Assembly (NCBI GenBank): GCA_902500825.1
Contig: CABVRX010000026.1
Location: 1 to 55,058 of the forward strand
Direction of reading: 5' to 3'
Length of the DNA: 55,058 bases
Source: an uncultured Nitrospira sp.
GTDB lineage: Bacteria > Nitrospirota > Nitrospiria > Nitrospirales > Nitrospiraceae
Both the position numbers and the translations under genes were made by a program. Of this stretch, positions 27,149 through 36,168 are shown piece after piece; the first letter of the stretch is position 1; every line of letters begins with the position of its first letter. The notes below the pieces were generated by a model. That model worked only from the letters and a program-made list of their open reading frames with translations, was not told the origin of the DNA and did not search any database.

Positions 27149-28606
27149 GTGAACATGCCTGCCGTTGGAACGCCCGATGATACGATTTGTGCAATCGCCA
27201 CTTCTGCCGGTGAGGGCGGTATCGGGATCGTTCGGATAAGCGGACCGCATGCCGTCGACATAGCGAGTCGCGTTGTTCGACTGCGATCCAAGCGATCGTT
27301 TCATACACTCACTTCTCACAAGCTGTACCTGGCTGATATTCTCTTTCTGCCTGTGTCTTCGATCGGTAGCCATTCTGCTTCCAAGGCATGTCAATCAACC
27401 GAGCAGATAGTCGACGAAGGTCTGGTGGTCTATATGAAGGCACCTCGATCTTTTACCGCAGAGGACGTGGTTGAGATTCATTGCCACGGGAGTGGGTTAG
27501 TTCTGCAACGAGTCTGTGAGGCCTGTGTCGTGGCCGGCGCCCGTCTCGCACAAGCGGGAGAGTTTACGAAACGGGCTTTCTTGAACGGCCGCTTGGATTT
27601 GTCTCAAGCTGAGGCTGTGCTGGACACCATTAGGGCCAAATCAGAGCTCGGTCTCAAATTGGCACAGCGTCAGCTCCGCGGTGAACTCGCGCAACAAGTG
27701 CATCGACTGCGCACCGGCCTCGTAGGACTGTTGGCCCACCTGGAAGCAGGCATCGACTTCGCCGAGGAAGATATTACGTTCCTTGGACGTGATGAGATGA
27801 TCGTTTCCCTGCAGGAGACGCTGTCCCATGTCCAGCGGATGTTGACGACTGCTGAGACCGGACGCGTACTACGTGATGGTGTCCGAGTGGTGATCGCCGG
27901 GGAGCCCAATGTCGGCAAGTCAAGTTTGCTGAATAGTTTACTGCGTGAGAACCGGGCTATTGTGACCGACATCCCAGGTACGACTCGTGACCTTATTGAA
28001 GAATCGGTCGTCTGGCTTGGTCTGCAGGTAATCTTGATCGATACCGCTGGGCTGCGTGACACAACTGACTTCGTCGAACGAGAGGGGATCCGTCGGTCCA
28101 AGGAAGCTCAGGATCAGGCAGATATCGTCCTGCATATCTTGGATGGCTCTCAACTGACAACGAGCGGCCTAGGGAATGTCTGTTTTCCCTCACGCGTTCA
28201 CCAACATTTGCTTGTCGTCAATAAAATAGATTTAGTCGACGCTGCATCAGTACGATCGCTCTCGGATGCGCTTCGAGCTCGTACACCGTGCAAAGTTCTT
28301 CCCATCTCGGTTCGCACGGGCGAGGGATTGGAGGCGTTGAAGGTCGCTATCCGCACACAGTTTGTGAAGCCGTCCCTTGAAGCCAGCGATGGTATCGTTA
28401 TCACTCATGTGCGACATCGGGTGGCGCTCGAACGGGCCGAGATATCACTCCAAGAGTCACTGGTCTCGATCGAACGAGGCATAGAGCCCGAGTTTGTGGC
28501 GGTTGATCTCCGAGGTGCAGCTGATGCGCTGGGGGAAATTGTCGGGGCAATTACGTCTGATGAAGTGTTGGACCGCATTTTTTCTGAGTTTTGCATCGGC
28601 AAATAG
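27149..28606 (+). CDS. mnmE: tRNA modification GTPase MnmE (TrmE)
   Basis: A 485-residue potassium-activated GTPase that, with MnmG, installs the aminomethyl-type group on wobble U34. The N-terminal tetrahydrofolate-binding domain is followed by the G domain with GEPNVGKSS (G1), DIPGTTRD (G2), DTAGLR (G3) and NKID (G4), and the protein ends in the catalytic FCIGK. The start may be GTG 27149 or ATG 27155. The stop is eight bases before mnmG. Confidence 0.96.
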   Translation: MNMPAVGTPDDTICAIATSAGEGGIGIVRISGPHAVDIASRVVRLRSKRSFHTLTSHKLYLADILFLPVSSIGSHSASKACQSTEQIVDEGLVVYMKAPRSFTAEDVVEIHCHGSGLVLQRVCEACVVAGARLAQAGEFTKRAFLNGRLDLSQAEAVLDTIRAKSELGLKLAQRQLRGELAQQVHRLRTGLVGLLAHLEAGIDFAEEDITFLGRDEMIVSLQETLSHVQRMLTTAETGRVLRDGVRVVIAGEPNVGKSSLLNSLLRENRAIVTDIPGTTRDLIEESVVWLGLQVILIDTAGLRDTTDFVEREGIRRSKEAQDQADIVLHILDGSQLTTSGLGNVCFPSRVHQHLLVVNKIDLVDAASVRSLSDALRARTPCKVLPISVRTGEGLEALKVAIRTQFVKPSLEASDGIVITHVRHRVALERAEISLQESLVSIERGIEPEFVAVDLRGAADALGEIVGAITSDEVLDRIFSEFCIGK

Positions 28607-28614
28607 GGGAATCG

Positions 28615-30507
28615 GTGGCCAAAGCATTTGACATCATTGTCGTAGGGGGCGGTCATGCCGGCTGTGAAGCAGCGTTAGCTGCGGTACGGATGGGGGCGAA
28701 AACTTTGCTTTTAACGATGGAGCTGGGCCGAATCGCTCAGATGTCGTGCAATCCGGCAGTCGGCGGGATCGCCAAAGGACACCTGGTTAAGGAAATTGAC
28801 GCGCTCGGCGGCGAGATGGGGCGGAATACGGATCGTTCCGGGATTCAGTTTCGATTCATCAATACAAGCAAAGGACCGGCGGTGCGGGCATTGCGCGCAC
28901 AATGCGATAAATCGTTGTATCGCACAGCTATGCAGGAGACCCTCGCTTCGCAGGAGCATCTTACCCTGACGGAAGGAGTCGTGGATCGACTGCTCGTGGT
29001 CGGCGGTACGGTAACCGGGATTGTGACGGGATCAGGTGAAAGGATTGATGCCAAAGCGGTCATACTGACATCGGGTACTTTCCTTAAGGGTCTTATCCAT
29101 ATCGGGCTCAACCATTTTCCAGCCGGTCGAGCGGGAGAAGCCTCGGCTGAACACCTTTCGGACTGCATGCGAGACCTTGGATTTGAGATCGGACGACTCA
29201 AGACCGGAACTCCTCCCCGATTGGATAGGGCTACGATTGATTTCTCTGTGATGATTCCTCAGCCTGGTGATAGTCCTCCTCCCCCTTTCTCGTATCGCAC
29301 CCAACAGATCACGACCAGACAAGTTCTTTGTCACTTGACCTATACAAGCCGTGAGACGCACGATATCATTCAAAAGAATCTCGACCGCTCGCCTCTGTAC
29401 AGTGGAATCATTGAATCTACTGGACCTCGATACTGTCCTTCCATCGAGGATAAGGTCGTACGCTTCGCTGAGAGGGAACGCCACCAGATTTTTATCGAGC
29501 CTGAGGGCCTTGACTCGATTGAATTTTATCCAAACGGTATTTCAACCAGCCTACCGGTTGATGTTCAGGCCGCCATGTTGAAAACGATCCCTGGGTTAGA
29601 ACAGGCCAAAATGCTCAAACCAGGCTATGCGATTGAATACGATTATTTTCCTCCTCGTCAACTCTATCGAACGCTCGAAACAAAATCTGTTGCAGGCCTC
29701 TATCACGCCGGACAAATCAACGGAACGTCCGGGTATGAAGAAGCGGCGGCGCAGGGTTTAGTTGCCGGTATTAACGCCGTTCTGAAGTTGCGGGAGAGGC
29801 CTCCTCTCGTCCTCGACCGATCCCAAGCCTATATCGGGGTACTTATAGACGATCTCATTACAAAAGATGCCTATGAACCGTATCGAATGTTCACGTCGAG
29901 AGCAGAGTATCGATTACTCCTTCGTCACAACAACGCAGACCTTCGGCTCATGCCGATTGGATATGACGTTGGTCTGATTCCCGATGAAGCGTATGAGAGA
30001 TTTTTGCAGAAGAGGCAGCGGATCGAAAAAGAGATCGAATACCTGAATACAACCAAGCCTCTATTCACCGAGGAAATCCGGTTGCAGACAAGAGACACGT
30101 ATCTCAAGAGTGCCTCGTCTGCCATGACTATGGCACAACTTCTTCGCCGTCAGGAATCAAGCTATCAAGAACTTTTAAGCATTTTTGAAATGCCGTTCAT
30201 TCAGGATAATGAAGTTTCCGAAGAGGTAGAACTTCAGATCAAATACGAAGGCTATGTACGTCGTCAGATCCAACAGGTGGAAAAATTTAAGAAACTTGAG
30301 CAGAAATTGATTCCTCACACCTTCAATTACAATATGGTTTCAGGATTTTCAAGGGAAGTTCGAGAGAAGTTCAATAGAGTAAGACCGGAAACAGTAGGTC
30401 AGGCATCGAGAATATCTGGCGTGACTCCCGCTGCTATATCTTTGCTTCTAGTTGCGATAGAAAAGAATCGACGTCAGTCTCTTCCTGCTCGACAAATAGT
30501 GCCATAA
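28615..30507 (+). CDS. mnmG: tRNA uridine-5-carboxymethylaminomethyl enzyme MnmG (GidA)
   Basis: A 630-residue FAD protein, partner of MnmE. The dinucleotide-binding motif [13 protein letters not shown] is at the N-terminus, with KTGTPPRL and the [17 protein letters not shown] region as typical MnmG sequences, and the C-terminal helical domain is intact. I chose GTG 28615 because GGGGA stands just upstream; a TTG at 28591 lies inside mnmE and has no binding site. Confidence 0.96.
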   Translation: MAKAFDIIVVGGGHAGCEAALAAVRMGAKTLLLTMELGRIAQMSCNPAVGGIAKGHLVKEIDALGGEMGRNTDRSGIQFRFINTSKGPAVRALRAQCDKSLYRTAMQETLASQEHLTLTEGVVDRLLVVGGTVTGIVTGSGERIDAKAVILTSGTFLKGLIHIGLNHFPAGRAGEASAEHLSDCMRDLGFEIGRLKTGTPPRLDRATIDFSVMIPQPGDSPPPPFSYRTQQITTRQVLCHLTYTSRETHDIIQKNLDRSPLYSGIIESTGPRYCPSIEDKVVRFAERERHQIFIEPEGLDSIEFYPNGISTSLPVDVQAAMLKTIPGLEQAKMLKPGYAIEYDYFPPRQLYRTLETKSVAGLYHAGQINGTSGYEEAAAQGLVAGINAVLKLRERPPLVLDRSQAYIGVLIDDLITKDAYEPYRMFTSRAEYRLLLRHNNADLRLMPIGYDVGLIPDEAYERFLQKRQRIEKEIEYLNTTKPLFTEEIRLQTRDTYLKSASSAMTMAQLLRRQESSYQELLSIFEMPFIQDNEVSEEVELQIKYEGYVRRQIQQVEKFKKLEQKLIPHTFNYNMVSGFSREVREKFNRVRPETVGQASRISGVTPAAISLLLVAIEKNRRQSLPARQIVP

Positions 30508-30560
30508 AATTCGAACGAAACCCAGCCTTCCCTATTGACCTCACTTCCGCATCAGCGTAA

Positions 30561-31220
30561 TTGTTCCACGTGGAACAAGCGAGCTCTTCTTCCTTACTAC
30601 TTCAAGCAAGCACCACTGAAATTGGCGTTCCACTCAGCACCGAACAGACGCAACAGTTCATGGTGTACCTTAAGCAGATTCAACTCTGGAACCAATCATT
30701 CAATCTTACCAGTATTACCCTTGATGATGAGATTATCATCAAGCACTTTGTGGATTCTCTTGCCGCACTTATGGCCGATGCTATGAAGGTTGAGTCCAGG
30801 TTGCTTGATATCGGTACCGGAGCTGGGTTTCCTGGAATCCCTCTAAAAATTGCCAGACCAGACCTGAAAATTACTCTTGTTGAGCCGTCGAGAAATAAAT
30901 TCTCCTTTCTTCATTACATCGTAGGACTCTTACGGCTTGAAAACATCGATATATTCGGAGGCACACTACAGAGTTTTTTGAGTGAAACGCGGCCATGTGG
31001 ATCATTTGATTATTTGACAACCCGTGCATTGAAACATGATTTGATCTTGCGCAATGGAAGAAATCTTCTTCGACAAGGGGGAAAAGCAATTCTCTACTCA
31101 TCGCAACCAATAAACCTATCTGACCACTCATCCAATTGGCTTTTGATAAGTGAATACACGTTTCAGCTTCAGAAAGGATACGGGAAGAGGGTTATTTCAG
31201 TTGCTACACTTTCAACCTAA
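30561..31220 (+). CDS. rsmG: 16S rRNA (guanine527-N7)-methyltransferase
   Basis: A 219-residue GidB/RsmG that methylates G527 of 16S rRNA. Motif I appears as LLDIGTGAGFPGIPLKIARP, and FDYLTTRAL follows near the catalytic pocket. The first codons (FHVEQ) are a parS site read as protein, so the beginning of the gene doubles as a centromere element. The start may be TTG 30561 or GTG 30570 within that site; no ribosome binding site decides. It lies between mnmG and parA as in many genomes. Confidence 0.93.
   Translation: MFHVEQASSSSLLLQASTTEIGVPLSTEQTQQFMVYLKQIQLWNQSFNLTSITLDDEIIIKHFVDSLAALMADAMKVESRLLDIGTGAGFPGIPLKIARPDLKITLVEPSRNKFSFLHYIVGLLRLENIDIFGGTLQSFLSETRPCGSFDYLTTRALKHDLILRNGRNLLRQGGKAILYSSQPINLSDHSSNWLLISEYTFQLQKGYGKRVISVATLST
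30562..30577. promoter_or_regulatory. parS: parS site 1
   Basis: TGTTCCACGTGGAACA, an exact copy of the 16-bp palindromic consensus bound by ParB/Spo0J. It overlaps the start of rsmG. ParB loading here organises the origin region for segregation. Confidence 0.96.
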
Positions 31221-31229
31221 ATCACCAGA

Positions 31230-31245
31230 TGTTCCACGTGGAACA
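31230..31245. promoter_or_regulatory. parS: parS site 2
   Basis: A second exact TGTTCCACGTGGAACA lies in the gap between rsmG and parA, 20 bases before the parA start. Binding of ParB so close to the start could also autoregulate parAB. Confidence 0.96.
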
Positions 31246-31264
31246 TTCGTAGTAGGAGCTCTTC

Positions 31265-32041
31265 ATGGGGAAAGTTGTTGCGATCGCGAATCAAAAAGGC
31301 GGAGTTGGCAAGACGACCACGGCTATCAATCTTTCGTCCGCCATGGCGCTTGAGGGACGGTCTGTACTGCTCGTGGATATGGACCCACAAGGGAACTCGA
31401 CGAGCGGTCTCGGCGTCGATCAAGGGTCCTTGAAGAGCACAACTTACAGTTGCATTGTGAAAACCAGTACGATCCAAGAATCTTCGCTAGAAACATCTGT
31501 TTCCGGGCTCTCTCTCTTGCCAGCCAATGCGGATCTCGCAGGGGCTGAAGTTGAACTGGTCAATGTTGAAGGACGCGAAGGTCATCTCAGATCCATCATT
31601 GGTGAAATCAGAGAGAAATATGACTTTGTTTTTCTAGATTGTCCTCCAGCGCTTGGCATTCTCACCATTAACGCCCTTACGTCAGCGGATTCTGTTCTCA
31701 TACCGGTCCAATGCGAATACTACGCGATGGAAGGTTTAACTAGGCTTATTGGGAGCATTGATCTTGTTCGCCAATCGTTTAACTCAAACCTGGAGCTTGA
31801 AGGCATTGTGTTGACGATGTTTGACTCTCGCAATACTTTATCCAGACAGGTCGCTGAACAAATCCGGTCCCACTTCGTCGACAAGGTCTATCAAGCCGTC
31901 ATCCCCCGCAATGTCTCGCTTGCAGAAGCTCCGAGTTATGGCAGGCCTGGAATCTTGTACAATGTGGCATCTGCCGGCTCACAAGCATACGTAACTTTAG
32001 CTAAGGAGTTTATGACCAATGGAGAAAAAAGCACTCGGTAA
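31265..32041 (+). CDS. parA: Chromosome partitioning ATPase ParA (Soj)
   Basis: A 258-residue ParA. The deviant Walker [16 protein letters not shown], the A' motif VDMDPQGN and Walker [10 protein letters not shown] are complete. It binds DNA non-specifically as an ATP dimer and drives movement of ParB-parS. AGGAG six bases before ATG 31265 supports the start. The end overlaps parB by 23 bases. Confidence 0.96.
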   Translation: MGKVVAIANQKGGVGKTTTAINLSSAMALEGRSVLLVDMDPQGNSTSGLGVDQGSLKSTTYSCIVKTSTIQESSLETSVSGLSLLPANADLAGAEVELVNVEGREGHLRSIIGEIREKYDFVFLDCPPALGILTINALTSADSVLIPVQCEYYAMEGLTRLIGSIDLVRQSFNSNLELEGIVLTMFDSRNTLSRQVAEQIRSHFVDKVYQAVIPRNVSLAEAPSYGRPGILYNVASAGSQAYVTLAKEFMTNGEKSTR

Positions 32042-32867
32042 AGGACTCGGCGCTCTCCTTCCATCTTCCAAAGTCGGCCAGCCGACCGAGCCGACCGATG
32101 TCCAGCGGATACGAATCGAAAATATTGTGCCCAATCGCTATCAACCGCGGCATACCTTCCCCCAAGTAGAACTGGCTGAGCTGACGGCGTCAATCAAGGA
32201 GAGCGGAGTGCTTCAGCCGATTATGGTTCGCCGCAAAGGTGACGGCATCTACGAATTGATCGCTGGAGAACGCCGGTGGCGCGCCTCGAAGGAAGCCGGT
32301 CTGGAAACCATCCCAGTCGTCATTCGTAATTGCAGCGATCAAGAGGCTCTTTTACTGGCATTAGTTGAGAATATCCAACGAGAAGACTTGAATCCGATGG
32401 AGACAGCACGGGCCTATTCGAGCATGATGAATGAATTTGGCCTTACGCAAGACGCGATTGCTCTAAAAGTGGGTCGGGATCGTTCTTCCATCGCAAACTT
32501 CGTTCGATTGATTCATCTCCACCCTGAGGTCCAGGAACTCGTTGAAGGAGGCACTCTGACAACAGGTCACGCAAAAGCCCTGCTCGGCCTCCAATCCCCG
32601 GAGGAGCAGCTCAGAATCGGCAAAATGGTGATCGCAGGAACTCTCTCTGTCAGAGAAACAGAACAACTCGTAGAGCTCTCCCTTGTTGGCAAGAAGCGGC
32701 CACCCAAGAATCCTCGAAGCTCACCCTGGACTGATCTCGAAACCAGATTACAGAAACGCCTTGGCACAAAAGTGACGATCCATCCGCACAGACAAGGAGG
32801 GAAAGTCGTCATTCACTATTTTTCCCCTGACGAACTCGATGGAGTTGTAGAGACTCTCCTGAGTTAG
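32019..32867 (+). CDS. parB: Chromosome partitioning protein ParB (Spo0J)
   Basis: A 282-residue CTP-dependent clamp that loads at parS. It starts with [13 protein letters not shown], a typical ParA-contact peptide, followed by the CTPase box [15 protein letters not shown], the [16 protein letters not shown] segment, the helix-turn-helix with [14 protein letters not shown], and a C-terminal dimerisation domain. Its targets are the two parS sites just upstream. Confidence 0.96.
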   Translation: MEKKALGKGLGALLPSSKVGQPTEPTDVQRIRIENIVPNRYQPRHTFPQVELAELTASIKESGVLQPIMVRRKGDGIYELIAGERRWRASKEAGLETIPVVIRNCSDQEALLLALVENIQREDLNPMETARAYSSMMNEFGLTQDAIALKVGRDRSSIANFVRLIHLHPEVQELVEGGTLTTGHAKALLGLQSPEEQLRIGKMVIAGTLSVRETEQLVELSLVGKKRPPKNPRSSPWTDLETRLQKRLGTKVTIHPHRQGGKVVIHYFSPDELDGVVETLLS

Positions 32868-33019
32868 CCCTCCGGCCTTGGGGCTACGTGCTCCCACAAA
32901 AAGCGGATTTGCCGCTAAATATCTCAACGGAACCGACCGATATATTCCCTAACGGTCAAGGTCCCCACTTTTCGTCATGAAGACCCCTGCTATCCCAAAC
33001 CGTGAGAGGAGGCGAGCGT

Positions 33020-33514
33020 ATGTGGAAGGACAAACAAGACGGTAGGCGTTCCGATGAGGTTGACATTGAGGGCAATGCATCGAGCCTGGAATCTGTGCGC
33101 CATGACCCCGGGCAAGATGTCAGCGCTTTTGTCGGTAAAGGCGTTGTATTCAAGGGGACTATCACCTACAACGGGACCGTCCGGATCGATGGGACGCTCG
33201 ATGGGGAAATCCACACCGATGGCATCCTGTTAGTTGGAGAGGAAGCCGTCATTACGGCAAAAGTTACGGCAGGCACCATCGTCTGTAAAGGTAAGATTAC
33301 AGGGGATATTCACGCCAGAGACAAAATGAAGTTACGGGCTCCTGCGATTATCAACGGCGGAGTCACCACACCAATGCTCTCCATCGAAGAAGGAGTCCTT
33401 TTTAACGGCACCTTAGAAATGGAACACGCCGTCTCCCACTCCCAACATGAAGCCACACCTCTTCATTCCATCGGAATTCCGAGCGAGCCCGCCATCCGGA
33501 GGGTCTCAGCCTAG
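33020..33514 (+). CDS. Bactofilin
   Basis: A 164-residue cytoskeletal protein. The central part (about residues 35-130) is a run of short beta-strand repeats rich in Gly, Ile and Val, such as FKGTITYNGTVRIDGTLDGE, which form the right-handed beta-helix of bactofilins that polymerise without nucleotide. Both ends are disordered. AGGAGG eight bases before ATG 33020 selects that start over GTG 33002. The position behind parAB matters because some bactofilins tether ParAB or shape the envelope. Confidence 0.92.
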   Translation: MWKDKQDGRRSDEVDIEGNASSLESVRHDPGQDVSAFVGKGVVFKGTITYNGTVRIDGTLDGEIHTDGILLVGEEAVITAKVTAGTIVCKGKITGDIHARDKMKLRAPAIINGGVTTPMLSIEEGVLFNGTLEMEHAVSHSQHEATPLHSIGIPSEPAIRRVSA

Positions 33515-33538
33515 CCATGTGATACACTAAACAACAAA

Positions 33539-33573
33539 GAGAGGAGGCTCATCTCACCAACGAGCTTCCTCTC
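33539..33573 (+). other. Hairpin between the two bactofilin genes
   Basis: GAGAGGAGGCTC and GAGCTTCCTCTC pair over 12 positions with one non-Watson-Crick step around an 11-base loop. No U-run follows, so it is more likely an RNA stability or processing element than an intrinsic terminator. Confidence 0.4.
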
Positions 33574-33636
33574 CTGTCCGACCAATTTGAGAACAGTGCC
33601 TCGTCGGTTTTTGTCATAAGGAGCAAAAGAAAGCTG

Positions 33637-34083
33637 ATGTGGGCTCTAGGCGACAAACATGCTCAAGACGCGAACGACAGTGATAATTTTACGTTCCTTG
33701 CAAAAGGAGCCGATTTCAGGGGCATTCTCAACTTTGATGGGACGATCCGCATCGATGGGCGCGTTGAAGGAGAAGTTCATACCACCGGGACCCTCATTAT
33801 CGGAGAGCAAGCGGTTATCAAAGGCATTCTGTCGGCCGGCACCCTGATGACCAGCGGAAAGATCAACGGCACCGTCACCGCCACCGACAAAGTTCAAATC
33901 CTTAAGCCCGGCATTCTCATCGGCGATATTCGCACACCGGGTATTTCGATCGAGGACGGCGCTCACTTCCATGGCATGTGTGACATGGGAGCCCATAAAT
34001 GGGTAGACGAAAACCCATCGTCACCCAAAAATGTTCACGATTTGGCATCCCATCGAGGAAAAGCTCGAGCCGCAGACCTCTAG
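33637..34083 (+). CDS. Bactofilin, second copy
   Basis: A 148-residue paralogue of the gene before it. The beta-helix repeats are again visible (FRGILNFDGTIRIDGRVEGE, TLIIGEQAVIKG). It is shorter and has a smaller N-terminal tail. AAGGAG stands 14 bases before the ATG, rather far. Two bactofilins in tandem often co-polymerise, as with BacA and BacB of Caulobacter; whether these do is not shown here. Confidence 0.92.
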   Translation: MWALGDKHAQDANDSDNFTFLAKGADFRGILNFDGTIRIDGRVEGEVHTTGTLIIGEQAVIKGILSAGTLMTSGKINGTVTATDKVQILKPGILIGDIRTPGISIEDGAHFHGMCDMGAHKWVDENPSSPKNVHDLASHRGKARAADL

Positions 34084-34119
34084 CCCTTTATCCATCCCTC
34101 CCGGTACAATACCGCTCCC

Positions 34120-35202
34120 ATGACTCGACCAACTGTCCTTCTCGGTATGAGCGGCGGAGTTGATAGCTCCGTCGCCGCCGCATTGCTCGTTCGCCAAGGC
34201 TACGAGGTGCATGGCATCACCCTTCAGGTATGGGAACACGAGGACGAGACCGTATCCGCATCCAAAAAGTGGCAGGAGCGGGGGTGTTGTAAAGTCGGCA
34301 TCGCCAAGCACGTCGCTAAACTTCTCAACATTTCCCACGAAGTCGTCGATACCCGAGACTCCTTTCGGAAAGGAGTCATTGACGATTTTCTCCACGGCTA
34401 TACCACCGGCACGACGCCAAATCCCTGTGTCCGCTGTAACGAGAGAGTGAAGATTCGTGGACTCATGGATCTCGCAACCACGCGGAACTTCCACTACGTC
34501 GCGACGGGACATTACGCTCGTCTCCGGAACCATCCCGATGCTCCGATCCTCACGCGGGCCGCTGATCATCGCAAGGATCAAACCTACTTTCTCTACCGTC
34601 TGAGACCTGATTGGCTGCCCAAACTCCTCTTCCCAGTGGGCGACCTCACCAAGTCAGACGTTTGGAAAGAAGCAGAGGCCTTGGGCCTTCCAGCCGATGA
34701 GCTGAAGGAAAGTCAGGAAATCTGTTTTGTGACTCAAGGAGACTACCGTACTTTTATCGAAAAAGAGGTTCCCGAATCAAAGAAACCAGGCCTCTTTATC
34801 GATGAAGCAGGGCAGCCATTGGGTCAACACGACGGAATAGCGTTCTACACACCAGGCCAACGCCGAGGCCTTGGCATTGCCACCGGCCAACGGCTCTATG
34901 TCCAACAAGTGCGCCCCGCGACCAATACCGTCATGCTCGGCACCGAGAAATCCCTACTCAGACAAGAGTGTACGGTGAGCGACCTCAATATCTTTGTCCC
35001 TCATCTATTGGAGAGCCCGACTAAAGTGCACGTCAAAGTTCGCTATGCAACTCCCCCGACACCTGCCCTTCTGTCACCGTTGACCTCGTCAAGCATCCAC
35101 GTTCAGTTCCAGGAGGCTCAACGGGCATTAAGTCCTGGCCAATCCGCAGTCTTCTACGAAGGAGACCATGTCCTCGGAGGCGGAATCATCCAACCGTTCT
35201 AA
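34120..35202 (+). CDS. mnmA: tRNA-specific 2-thiouridylase MnmA
   Basis: A 360-residue enzyme that makes 2-thiouridine at the wobble U34. The PP-loop GMSGGVDSSVAA activates the uridine with ATP, and the two catalytic cysteines are in NPCVRCN and SQEICFV. The C-terminal barrel is complete. It completes, within nine kilobases of mnmE and mnmG, the set for doubly modified U34. Confidence 0.96.
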   Translation: MTRPTVLLGMSGGVDSSVAAALLVRQGYEVHGITLQVWEHEDETVSASKKWQERGCCKVGIAKHVAKLLNISHEVVDTRDSFRKGVIDDFLHGYTTGTTPNPCVRCNERVKIRGLMDLATTRNFHYVATGHYARLRNHPDAPILTRAADHRKDQTYFLYRLRPDWLPKLLFPVGDLTKSDVWKEAEALGLPADELKESQEICFVTQGDYRTFIEKEVPESKKPGLFIDEAGQPLGQHDGIAFYTPGQRRGLGIATGQRLYVQQVRPATNTVMLGTEKSLLRQECTVSDLNIFVPHLLESPTKVHVKVRYATPPTPALLSPLTSSSIHVQFQEAQRALSPGQSAVFYEGDHVLGGGIIQPF

Positions 35203-35337
35203 CGCCACCTGATCCATCTCTTCTTCTTGACTTGTCCTGTAATCTTCCTATAGCCTTCGCACTTACCGGAGTGGAAGAGAAGTGCCTCTCTATCCTGTGG
35301 CATAACGAGTCGAAGTCGATATTCATCTGAGGTTTCG

Positions 35338-35625
35338 ATGTTTGGTTCATTTGGGTGGATGGAATTACTACTGATTTTGGTCATCGTTTTGATCATCTTC
35401 GGCGCCGGCAAACTTCCCCAACTAGGAGAAGGTCTCGGCAAAGCTATAAAAGGCTTCAAGAAGTCCGTACACGAGGCCGATGCTATTGACGTGACACCGG
35501 CGGCCGAACAGTCTCAGCCGGCTCAGTCGCAAGCCGCCTCATTCAATCAGGCCAACGCCCAATCAGAAGGCACGCCATCGTCCGCTCCACAAGCGACGCA
35601 ACCGGGCCAGGGGAAACAAGGGTAA
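35338..35625 (+). CDS. tatA: Sec-independent translocase protein, TatA family
   Basis: A 95-residue protein with an N-terminal transmembrane helix ([15 protein letters not shown]), the [10 protein letters not shown] hinge and the amphipathic helix [13 protein letters not shown], then a Gln/Ala/Ser-rich tail. It oligomerises into the pore of the twin-arginine pathway. GAGG is placed five bases before the ATG. No tatC follows here. Confidence 0.92.
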   Translation: MFGSFGWMELLLILVIVLIIFGAGKLPQLGEGLGKAIKGFKKSVHEADAIDVTPAAEQSQPAQSQAASFNQANAQSEGTPSSAPQATQPGQGKQG

Positions 35626-35692
35626 CAGGCCTGAGTGTCCTGTGACGGTTGGACAGCGGAGACATTACGGCCTTACCACGACTACCTGAATC

Positions 35693-35992
35693 ATGTTTGG
35701 ATTAGGAGCCAGCGAGATCTTAATCATTCTGGTGATCGCCTTTCTCCTATTCGGCCCGAAACAACTTCCGGAAGTCGGGCGCCAAGTCGGCAAAGCCATT
35801 AAAGGCTTCAAGGATACGGCCGAGGATCTGCGCAAGTCGGTCGAACCAGAGCTCAACATGATTCAACAAGAAGTCAAAATGGTCGAACAGGACTTTCAAG
35901 CTTCTATGAAAGAAGCCGAAGAAGAAATCACGGCTGCTGGTAAACAATCAGAAGAGGCTCCCCAGTCTCTTACCAAGTCGAGCCAGCTCTAA
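35693..35992 (+). CDS. Sec-independent translocase protein, TatA/TatB family
   Basis: A 99-residue paralogue with the pattern FGLGASEILIILVIAFLLFGPKQLPEVG and the GKAIKGFKD helix. The longer, strongly charged region that follows (LRKSVEPELN onward) and Glu8 in the first helix are TatB-like, so it may recognise signal peptides rather than form the pore. It lies 67 bases after the first TatA gene. The A/B choice is uncertain. Confidence 0.85.
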   Translation: MFGLGASEILIILVIAFLLFGPKQLPEVGRQVGKAIKGFKDTAEDLRKSVEPELNMIQQEVKMVEQDFQASMKEAEEEITAAGKQSEEAPQSLTKSSQL

Positions 35993-36168
35993 TCAGAAAT
36001 GATCAGTACGGCGGTTTCAGGAAGAGAACACGGGCCACATAAACTCCCCTCTATTTTCCCCCTCACATCCACCCCTCTCATTGATGAGTCCCTACAGGTA
36101 TCCCGTTACCCGTTTTTTTCCTCGTGCTGAAAGGCCCACGCGAATCGACCCCTTCCCCTCTCCAGAGA

